The notes under the pieces were generated by a model. It saw only the letters and a program-made list of their open reading frames with translations, did not search any database and was not told the DNA's origin. A stretch of 24,444 nt of DNA from Stephanodiscus triporus (lineage: Eukaryota > Bacillariophyta > Thalassiosirophyceae > Thalassiosirales > Thalassiosiraceae), in NCBI GenBank assembly GCA_036939755.1, contig JALLAZ010000552.1, forward strand, positions 1 to 24,444. The letters are read 5' to 3'. Made by a program: the position numbers and the translations under genes. Positions 1-7,189 of the stretch are shown here, piece by piece (the first letter of the stretch is position 1; each line of letters opens with the position of its first letter).

Positions 1-1
1 G

Positions 2-78
2 TACGAACGTAAAACAAAGCTAGTGAGATGAAAGTTACTCTAAGTACTGTAAGTTTCTAGCTTTGTTTTACGTTCGTA
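2..78. repeat. Perfect 22-bp inverted repeat (foldback)
   Basis: Bases 2-23 are the exact reverse complement of 57-78, with a 33-nt spacer between the arms. The repeat starts at the very left edge of the window, so it could extend outward, although position 1 does not pair with position 79. It lies in non-coding DNA, and no ORF or target-site duplication can be assigned. It could be a small foldback/MITE-like element or a transcribed hairpin. Confidence 0.85.
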
Positions 79-195
79 TCTTTTTGGTACATACGTTATC
101 ACGGGCGAAGCTAGCGGAAATCGGTGAAAGTAGCTAGCAACTTGGCAGGAGGAAGGCTAGCTAAAAAATTCTCAATTATTACCCAACTCGTAGTA

Positions 196-316
196 TCGAA
201 TATTCCCTAATATCGGAAATATGCAGGTAGTTGCAGGAATTTATCCGCAAATCTGTGGGGCCTATTGGGTATATCCGAAAACTACCACCATATTTCCGAT
301 ATTAGGGAATATTCGA
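196..316. repeat. Long foldback repeat with 28-bp perfect arms
   Basis: Bases 196-223 and 289-316 are perfect reverse complements (28 bp). Pairing continues imperfectly inward, through GGTAGTT against AACTACC, and weakly outward. The whole unit is about 120-130 bp, AT-rich and without coding capacity, which is the shape of a non-autonomous foldback element or an RNA hairpin. No flanking direct duplication is obvious. The rest of 1-629 shows no gene. Confidence 0.85.
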
Positions 317-499
317 TATTAGCTGCGGCAGATCCGTACCGGATTTTTTTGCCGGGATCAACCTCTAGAAATTATCCATAATAGGTGCGACAGATCCTTA
401 ATGCACAGCTAGCCGGATACACAGGCGGATAATACTTCGGATAATATTTCGGGGGAATGTGTAGTCCGTGCAGTCTTTATTATCCCGACCTCCGCGATA

Positions 500-629
500 G
501 GTCAGCATCGACAAATAATAATACGTACTACTCTAGCACCAAACCTGGTCGATGTGCTCTCTTTCATCCAGCCACATGACCCAGACCCCGTCCCTTTATT
601 TGCAATCACACTAAAAATCTTCCATTACG
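500..629 (+). promoter_or_regulatory. Probable 5' region of the PC-esterase-like gene
   Basis: This AT-rich stretch just upstream of the ATG at 630 contains a TACGTA element near 523 in the context AATACGTACTACTC. TACGTA and GTACGATAC-type elements recur before several genes in this window. No TATA box or start site can be assigned with confidence. Confidence 0.25.
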
Positions 630-1748
630 ATGATGTATGCAAAGTGTTTGATCAAATGTTTGGTGATCATGACCATTTACCTGATATTTTTCGTCGTACG
701 ATATGAGTTTGTCCCCCCCTGCTGCAGTTCTGATGCGATTCTGCAAGTTCCTCCTAGAGATGTTGTGGTACAAAGAAACTCATGGATACCGCTGACCAAA
801 GAGGAAAAGCAAGAGTATCTTATTCGCGAAAAACGAGTGTGCAAAAATCCCTTGCGGCATTGTTGCATCGGCCAGGGTAGGCAGATTTTCTCCCACCACA
901 AGGATGTCTCGCAGTTATTCACCAAGTGGAACCAGCCATTGGCCAAACTTAATAATTTGTTGGACTACCTGTCCGAGCAGAACATTCCTTGTAACATTTG
1001 GTTTATTGGCTTTTCTATGTCTGGCGATCATGCCATTGGCGCATTATGCGAACTGATGAGAGATCATGGCTATCAGCTTGACGGTAAAAAATGTATACCC
1101 TACGAGAACGAGAGATGGGCCGAAAAGAAAGCTTTGAATTGCTCCATGAACAAAACGGGAATGCCTCCTCACTACTACCAGCTCGTGAACCCCCAGCGCT
1201 CCTCCTGCCCAAAAGTTACCATTGCACATGAAGGTATGGATACTTTTGTAGAAAATTCTTCATATCCCTATGTTTATTCGCAGCTGGGAGGGGTTGCGGT
1301 CCTAAATCAAGGCGTTCACTGCAGTGAGCGGGGATGCGTAACTGACACGTTGAAGAGGTTGATCGAAGAGCGCCAAGTCTTGTCAATGATGGAGCAGGGA
1401 TGGCACATTCTTTGGAGGGAAACCGAGCATCAACATTTTAAAACTTCAAATGGCTATCACAAAAAAGGCAAGAGTCATTATAAATGCACTGCAATTGCAA
1501 ACCCCAGCAACGATTATCGCAATGTGGAAGCAAATGAATTTCTGAACAACCTTACCCTTGCCAAGAATGTGTCAATACCGGTGATTCCACTTGCGAAGGC
1601 AAGCGAACCTCTTTACTTTATGCATGCATATGATAAGGAAAGGAAAACTTTTGACTGCACACACTATGTGTACAGTCCGTGGCGATTCGAGGTCACTTGG
1701 AATGGTATGTTACAAGCGCTGCAAGGTCGGCTGGGGGATATCTCTTGA
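630..1748 (+). CDS. PC-esterase / TBL-like type II membrane protein
   Basis: This is an intronless ORF of 372 residues. The N-terminus is a short basic stretch followed by a hydrophobic anchor (about residues 9-24), so a Golgi or secretory type II membrane protein is inferred. The rest follows the block order of the GDSL/PC-esterase (TBL/CAS1) fold. There is a block-I-like FIGFSMSGDHA (125-135), LNQGVHC (225-231), WRETEHQHF (262-270, matching the family's R-T-x-S-P-x-H-F block) and a C-terminal DCTHYVYSP (342-350), which supplies the Asp and His of the usual DxxH. Ser129 is the likely nucleophile, but the canonical GDS is replaced by GFS. Family members O-acetylate or deacetylate cell-surface glycans; the substrate here is unknown. 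A Golgi sulfotransferase lies two genes downstream. The family call is fairly secure, enzymatic activity less so. Confidence 0.72.
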   Translation: MMYAKCLIKCLVIMTIYLIFFVVRYEFVPPCCSSDAILQVPPRDVVVQRNSWIPLTKEEKQEYLIREKRVCKNPLRHCCIGQGRQIFSHHKDVSQLFTKWNQPLAKLNNLLDYLSEQNIPCNIWFIGFSMSGDHAIGALCELMRDHGYQLDGKKCIPYENERWAEKKALNCSMNKTGMPPHYYQLVNPQRSSCPKVTIAHEGMDTFVENSSYPYVYSQLGGVAVLNQGVHCSERGCVTDTLKRLIEERQVLSMMEQGWHILWRETEHQHFKTSNGYHKKGKSHYKCTAIANPSNDYRNVEANEFLNNLTLAKNVSIPVIPLAKASEPLYFMHAYDKERKTFDCTHYVYSPWRFEVTWNGMLQALQGRLGDIS

Positions 1749-1894
1749 TCGAAAATGAATCTCTGTCTACACAGAAGCCTCGAATAGCGAATGCGCTAGT
1801 TCAAAATGCTTTCGACGACTAAAATACATTAACTTTAGCAAGTGAAGAAGTCTCACCCGACGAATTGTAATAGTCATATCCGGATGACAAGAAA

Positions 1895-1966
1895 GCCGGG
1901 ATGCTGGAGAGGTTGCGCAGGAAGGACGCGACCTCCTCCGGTCCGGGGCCCTCGACGGCGTCCGCC
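1895..1966 (+). repeat. 72-bp exact copy of RAD54-like coding sequence
   Basis: This GC-rich segment is identical over 72 bp to 7630-7701, which lies inside the low-complexity N-terminal region of the RAD54-like gene. It sits in otherwise AT-rich non-coding DNA, and similarity stops abruptly on both sides. On the right it ends exactly at the ambiguous base at 1967. An assembly artefact at a join is the simplest explanation; a genuine small dispersed duplication is the alternative. Confidence 0.9.
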
Positions 1967-1967
1967 N
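1967..1967. other. Ambiguous base N (assembly join or gap)
   Basis: This single N directly follows the 72-bp copied segment. It marks an unresolved base or a placeholder gap, so the continuity of 1749-2178 should not be trusted. Apart from the copied segment and the N, this stretch of about 430 bp shows no gene. Confidence 0.9.
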
Positions 1968-2094
1968 ACGAGCATAGAAACTTCGTAATACTTCTAGTAA
2001 CAATTTCTTACTCTACATCTATGTTTTTTGTAACTTAGGTAGTAACTAGTGTTACAATTCCCTCAACCTCAATATCGTAAGTAGGTAATATTTT

Positions 2095-2130
2095 CGTACC
2101 ATAGAGACTGTACGATACCTACTCTACATT
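2095..2130 (+). promoter_or_regulatory. TACGATAC-type upstream element
   Basis: The octamer TACGATAC occurs at 2111-2118 and runs directly into CTACTC, about 60 bp before the ATG at 2179. The same octamer or its complement is found in four head-to-head intergenic regions further right (6551, 13387, 16170/16225, 18915). A promoter role is inferred from this recurrence only. Confidence 0.35.
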
Positions 2131-2178
2131 TTAGCTCAAGAATTCCCGAATCCACATCCACACCACACCTGAAACATC

Positions 2179-4464
2179 ATGAAAGCGAAGAGGAACGCGT
2201 CGATGATGGAGATATCGACCGGGGACGACGTCGGCGGCCGTCCGGGGAAGAAGACCAAGGGCAGCGATCGTGTGGCGAAGGAGGGGGGGGAAAGCAACGA
2301 AAAGGACGGCCGGATCATCAAGAAGAAGAAGAAGAAGAACAAGAAGAAGAAATCAGTGTCGCTCTTCGCCTTCAACCCGGACGGGGCGGTGGACGAGGAC
2401 GACGACCGCGAGCCAGCGCGTCGCTTCCCCAAGCGCCAGCTCAAGTGCGTGTTGAAGTTCGATCCTCGTTCGCCCGGCGGGAACGCGCGCGGATCCGACG
2501 CGTCATCGTCGGGGGGGGGGAGAAATCCGAATGTCTGCAAGGCCGGACACGGCTTCGCCTGTCCTCGGTGTCACTTCGCTTGCTCGTACGATTCGAGGAC
2601 GTGTCCGAGGTGCGGCCTCGGATGTTACTACGAGGCGGGGGTGGGAGTGGTGGTGTTGAAGGACCGGGACGATCTTCTCACGGACGCGACGAAGAAGTCG
2701 TCGTCGTCGTCGTCGTCGTCGTCGCGTGGGGGTGGTGGGAGACGGATCCCGCCGGCGGCCGTCCCGATTTCGAAGGAGATGGCGGCGAGGGGCCGGAGCG
2801 GCGGGAGGACCAGATCGGCGGCGGCATCGGCGGCGGCGCCGGCGGCGGTAGCCGCCGTGAAAGCATCGTCGTCGAAGAAGACCAGGTCTGGGGAGGCATC
2901 GTCATCGGCGGCGGCGGCGGCGGCGGGGCTCCGGCCCGAGGAGGAGAGGGAGAGGGAGAGGGAGAGGCTCGAGGAAGAAGGCAAATTGACCAAGAAGCAG
3001 AAGCAGCAGTTGGCGATGGCGAAGGAGCGACTCGAGGCGTTGAGGGCACAACGGCAACAGGGATCGGACCGCAGTGACGGGAAGGAGGGTAAGGCTCGGG
3101 AGGAGGAATGTGCCGAAGGAGGAGCGGCGGAGAACGCCCATGAAGATGCGAGGATGATGGAAGAAGAGGAGGAGGAGGAGGGATCATCGGCGGGAGCCAC
3201 CGCGGGATCATCTCCCCCCCCTCGCCCCTTCGAACGTTTGGAGGGAACAACCACAACCGAAGACTTCGCGGCCAAGCTCGAAGGAACGATCCGTGCTCTT
3301 CGGACCGTTACGGAAGAGAGGGAGGATATCCTCGAGAAATATGAGAAAATTAAGGACGAACTATCGGCCCTATCGGCGGAAAAGGCTTACGTCGTGAAGC
3401 AATTATCGTCCGCCGTCCAGTCTCTTCAAAAAGTTACACAAGAGAAGGAGGATACGCGCGCGAGGTATGAGAGAATGAACGAACAGCTCTCGGCTGTATC
3501 TGCGGAAAGGGTCGACTTGAGGAAGCAATTATCGTCCGCTGCCTCGGACCTGTCCGCTGCAAGGGAACAAGCTGCAAGTCTGACGATCAGGATCGAGCAA
3601 TCAGAGTTGTCCGTCAGCTCACTCGCCTTGCAACGAGACGAGGCGAATGCGCGCGTAACCGAGCTCCTTGCCGTGAACGACAGCAAAGATCGCGTGTTGG
3701 ATTCTTTATCCTTGGAGAGGGATGAATTGGTAGCGAGCGTAGAAGAGTGCAGGGGGGCGATCGCTCGTCTTGAGGCCGAAAAGGTGGGAGAGGCATCGAG
3801 GGTGGCCGGCTTGGAAAATACCATGGACGGATTGCGTGGACGGATAGAGAGCCTGTCGGCCGAGCTAATTGCAGCCAAGGCCAAAGATGAGTGCGCCCGC
3901 GCGCAGGTGACCGATCTAACATCGCGAATTTCAGAATTGACTGTAGAAAGAGACACGTTGGCGACAAAGATAGATGAGGTCACGTCCGAACTGACCAAGT
4001 CGCATTCTGCATACAAGAGCGTAATGGCTGAACGCGATGAAGCTCAAGGGAAAGTACGGGAGCTTTTAGCGGGGAATTCTCACACCAAGCAAATGGTTGA
4101 TGTCCTCAACTCAGAAAAGAACGGCTTGACAACGCAGATCGAAGAGTGCATCAAACGGCTTTATGCCGAGAATGACAAGTTGCCTTCGGAACCGAATGTG
4201 TCAAATGGAGGATCGCGAGGTTCACCACATAAACAATCGAATGGCCCTCTATCTCCCATGGAAAGGTTAGAGGAACAACTCCGGGACAAAGACCTTCAAA
4301 TATCGAAGCTGATCAATGACAAGGAAAAGCTCGAGTCATACACCAAGCAAACGCTTCTGATCTTCCAGCAAAAGTACTTCTCAACCACTCAAGATTACAA
4401 GGCCCAGCTAAAGACAAAGTCTCAAAAAATTCACGCTTTGGAAACTGAGTTACGTGGTCGATAG
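2179..4464 (+). CDS. Large coiled-coil protein with Cys-rich motif
   Basis: This is a single-exon ORF of 761 residues, and the product is not recognised. Residues 1-60 are basic with a Lys-rich run (48-58) that resembles a nuclear localisation signal. Residues 120-150 hold seven Cys, including two CxxC pairs (128/131 and 142/145) spaced like a zinc ribbon. About 165-360 is low-complexity Ser/Ala/Glu sequence built on triplet repeats, including a (TCG) run. About 365-690 is a long heptad-type coiled coil with an internal tandem repeat of 42 residues. The C-terminus (about 695-758) is a separate, less repetitive helical segment around LESYTKQTLLIFQQKY that looks conserved rather than simple. 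The 5' half is strongly GC-rich and the 3' half is not. A scaffold or tether role is plausible, but no function can be assigned. Confidence 0.7.
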   Translation: MKAKRNASMMEISTGDDVGGRPGKKTKGSDRVAKEGGESNEKDGRIIKKKKKKNKKKKSVSLFAFNPDGAVDEDDDREPARRFPKRQLKCVLKFDPRSPGGNARGSDASSSGGGRNPNVCKAGHGFACPRCHFACSYDSRTCPRCGLGCYYEAGVGVVVLKDRDDLLTDATKKSSSSSSSSSRGGGGRRIPPAAVPISKEMAARGRSGGRTRSAAASAAAPAAVAAVKASSSKKTRSGEASSSAAAAAAGLRPEEERERERERLEEEGKLTKKQKQQLAMAKERLEALRAQRQQGSDRSDGKEGKAREEECAEGGAAENAHEDARMMEEEEEEEGSSAGATAGSSPPPRPFERLEGTTTTEDFAAKLEGTIRALRTVTEEREDILEKYEKIKDELSALSAEKAYVVKQLSSAVQSLQKVTQEKEDTRARYERMNEQLSAVSAERVDLRKQLSSAASDLSAAREQAASLTIRIEQSELSVSSLALQRDEANARVTELLAVNDSKDRVLDSLSLERDELVASVEECRGAIARLEAEKVGEASRVAGLENTMDGLRGRIESLSAELIAAKAKDECARAQVTDLTSRISELTVERDTLATKIDEVTSELTKSHSAYKSVMAERDEAQGKVRELLAGNSHTKQMVDVLNSEKNGLTTQIEECIKRLYAENDKLPSEPNVSNGGSRGSPHKQSNGPLSPMERLEEQLRDKDLQISKLINDKEKLESYTKQTLLIFQQKYFSTTQDYKAQLKTKSQKIHALETELRGR
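2698..2724 (+). repeat. In-frame (TCG)n microsatellite
   Basis: About nine tandem TCG units encode a poly-Ser tract in the coiled-coil protein. The tract is length-variable by nature, so it is a likely site of allele or assembly differences. Confidence 0.85.
3295..3546 (+). repeat. Tandem 126-bp (42-codon) duplication
   Basis: Units 3295-3420 and 3421-3546 align without gaps. Both encode the order VT-E-ED-YE-LSA-SAE-KQLSSA at matching positions, and they share the DNA string AAGCAATTATCGTCCGC near their ends. The length is 42 residues, that is, six heptads, so the duplication keeps the coiled-coil register. A second, more diverged pair of units lies at about 3628-3770 and 4027-4160. Confidence 0.8.
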
Positions 4465-5146
4465 GGATGATCCGTCGCTATTCGTGACCCTACATATTGG
4501 ATTAGGCGACGCGCCTCTCAGAACTTTAGATGATGTTGATCCACCGAGCGTTATTTCTCAAACGTATCCACGGGAGGTAAAGATCAGAGCTAATGAGTGG
4601 GCTTTCCTTGCTGCGTGCTCGTCAAAAATGTTACGTAGCATTTATCATGTAGATCTAATATGGGACAGTAGGTAAAATCTACTCACATTAAACTTGTGGC
4701 TCTTGGAATATCACACAGTCTTTTTAATATTCATATCACACGCAGTTTTTTTTTCATTTTTTGGATACGCCTGACATTTCATTGTGCTTGAATATGTTAA
4801 TCCCCATAGCGTGCAGCGTCCGTATGCATTTGGGGAGTCCCCTCCCCATCTGCGAATTTTTTGCGATACCCGACCCTATGCATACAGGGTCCCGTATGCA
4901 TAAAGTGACCCCTTATGGAAAATTTTACAGATGGGGGTCGGATCCATTATGTGGTCTCCCATATGGAAACAAATCCCATATGCATATGGTTAGTGACTAG
5001 CAAATTTCCAGTGTAACGCGTATGCATACGGTGATTATTAACAAGATCCCTGTACAATTAATGCTTAATATTTTTGCCCTGATGGGCCGGTAACATTGCA
5101 TTCCTGTTGAAGGTCTCACCTTGACTATTAGCATCCTACTCTTGTG
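4465..5146. other. Non-coding spacer with clustered palindromes
   Basis: No gene is supported here. Within 4821-5030 the hexamer ATGCAT occurs five times, as TATGCATA at 4877 and 4895 and inside two perfect 12-bp palindromes at 4977-4988 and 5019-5030. An inverted repeat CCCCATCTG (4844-4852) / CAGATGGGG (4928-4936) encloses the middle. The region lies between the 3' ends of two converging genes, so it may hold transcription-end or insulator-like structure, or a decayed foldback element. Confidence 0.6.
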
Positions 5147-6372
5147 TCAGGTCGATACTAGTTTGACTGATGCCATCGTCAAAGGATCTGCTAAGCTGTA
5201 CCAAGTGAAATTAAATGGTGCGTGCATGTAGTCTTGAGAATAAAACTCATCAAGCATTTTGTCCACGATGGTTTCGTTGATGTACTGCGACAGTTTCGCT
5301 CGGGCACTTGTCCGATGTGTCGCCGTATTAGATCCAACAAATGCAGTCTCATTGTGGAATTCACCCCATCCGGATGCACCGAATTTTTCCCATGCTCCAT
5401 GGCCCAATCGCTCCAGCATACGTCTGGTGTCTTCTGCCAAGCTGTCAAACTGGCCAACAAAGTTCACATAACTCCAAAGCTCTTTATCTATCCTCCGATA
5501 CTGTGGCTGCCAATGATGATCCCAACTTTTGGGCAACCAAAGAACAATTTGTTGTTGTTTGAAGAACAATCAGATCAATTGAATTATTGCTAGTGTAGGG
5601 GTGAGTAGATCATAAATAGAGAAGGCAGAGTCTCACCTGCAATGGTCTTTAGCGAGCTTCGTAAAATAGAGAAGTGATCGAGCAGCACGTTTTCCACAAG
5701 ATTGTTTGTTGTTGACTAAATTGTTGCAGCAATGATGGGTCACATATATTCCGTCTTTCTTTTTCGCTTTGTCCAGATACGCACTAAAAAATCGCTCCTT
5801 GGGATCTCTTACAAATATGGCCCGCGTCCATTCCGGATCGGTTAACATTTCAAGAGCTGTTTTCAATGGATAGTGGTACAGGTATTTCAGCCCATTGTAG
5901 CTTGGGTTGTGCGGAATGTTTCCCTTGTCACTCCCCTTCCGCCAATCATCCAAATGCATCATTCGACGGAGAAGCTTTTTGAATTCTGTGCAAGCTACCT
6001 GTCAATGCCAATCGTAGAGATGAATAAAAACAAGAAGGATACGCTGAAGAAATGAATGCATGTCAACAGTTATTCATTCGAGGGATGCTTGCGTCTTCGT
6101 ACCTTGCCTTGGTGAAAAAATAACAGCTTGTACTCCTTCACAACAATCGGAGCAACGCCCCATTTATCTTTTGACCGATAGACTCTGGGGACGAAATTTT
6201 TAGGGAGCGGCTTGAATGTGATGGGTCTGGCGGGGATGGTGAAGCGCTTGTTGAACAGCTCGTTGTACTCGATGGACACTGACCGTATAATTTTTTGAAC
6301 CATTAGACATGGGATGACGACGAAAGAAACTATGCGCAGCCTACTCCGCAGGCGGGACGACAATACGGGCAT
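5147..6372 (-). CDS. Carbohydrate (Golgi) sulfotransferase, three exons
   Basis: Three exons join in frame: 6372-6103, 5998-5637 and 5525-5147, with GT-AG introns of 104 and 111 nt, giving 336 residues. Splicing restores the family signature exactly. Exon 1 ends at FFHQGK and exon 2 opens with VACTEFKKLL, together forming the 5'-phosphosulfate-binding loop. VRDPKERFFSAY (153-164) is the 3'-phosphate-binding element, DHHWQPQ (213-219) follows the second junction, and NFVGQFDSLAED is the conserved C-terminal block. A hydrophobic segment (LRIVSFVVIPCLMV) close to the N-terminus is a type II Golgi anchor. The product should transfer sulfate from PAPS to a glycan; the acceptor is unknown. The start at 6372 puts the anchor near the N-terminus, and an in-frame ATG at 6456 is the alternative. 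The gene is divergent from the RAD54-like gene. Confidence 0.85.
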
Positions 6373-6648
6373 GGTGGCTGGCCGAACTCTCCCCTCTCGT
6401 AAGATGTAGAGATTATGTACGTAGCACATTATTCGTAATGATCCAGAGAGGTACATAACTATGATGTACTTAGTATCTAGGGATCTTTCTCCCTCTGTAC
6501 TGATTCCCGCCTATCAAAGTACTCCATGTCATTGGTGTTGGTTTTTCTCCGTATCGTAGTAGGTAGGTAGCGAAGCAACGTCGGAACCGTTTATGCCGTC
6601 GCAATTGTCTTCTCACCTCCTCCCCACGCGCCAAACTGAGATTCATCG
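6373..6648. promoter_or_regulatory. Divergent promoter region, sulfotransferase / RAD54-like
   Basis: This head-to-head gap of about 275 bp contains GTATCGTA (6551-6558) followed by the stuttered AGTAGGTAGGTAG, and TACGTA near 6417. The octamer is the complement of TACGATAC, found in other divergent gaps of this window. Assignment as a promoter is positional. Confidence 0.4.
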
Positions 6649-7157
6649 ATGATGATGAGAACCGCCAACCGAATTCCCCAGCGACCTTCGTCGTCGTCGT
6701 CGGCGGCGTCGTCGTCGGCGTCGACTGCCCCGCGGCGGTACTCCGTCCTGTACTACAAGCGCACGAACAAGGTACACAAATTTCGCGGCACGACGCGGGA
6801 GGACGGGATACTCGTGATTTACCCCCCGCCGTCGTGCGCGTGCCGGCTATTCGCCGCAAACGACGACGAAAACGACGAAAACGACGACGACGACGAGGAG
6901 GAGGAGGGGGTATCATCGAGGAGGGGCGGGGGGAAATTCAAGAGGCGACCGAAATTCGACAACGGACGACCCGAGAAGAAGAAGAAGGCGGCGAGGCCGC
7001 CGTCGTCGTCGATGCTGTCGTCGGGAAAGAAGGGGGCCGTCGCGACGAATAATAAGACCGCGGTGTGGAGCGGGATCAATCCCGCATTGAGTCGCAGGGC
7101 TCATCCCCCTCCCCCCCCCTCCGGCGTGGCCGCCGACGATCACGACGACGAGGCCGG

Positions 7158-7189
<32 letters not shown>

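Noticed and set aside
1767..2003. 78-residue - strand ORF in the spacer before the coiled-coil gene
   Set aside because: Part of it is the antisense of the 72-bp RAD54-like copy and it contains the ambiguous base.
4454..4675. 73-residue + strand ORF overlapping the end of the coiled-coil gene
   Set aside because: It overlaps a strong CDS end, runs into AT-rich spacer and shows no motif or conserved composition.
6373..6456. N-terminal extension of the sulfotransferase from ATG 6456
   Set aside because: It would place 28 residues before the membrane anchor. The ATG at 6372 gives a standard type II topology, though the longer form is not excluded.
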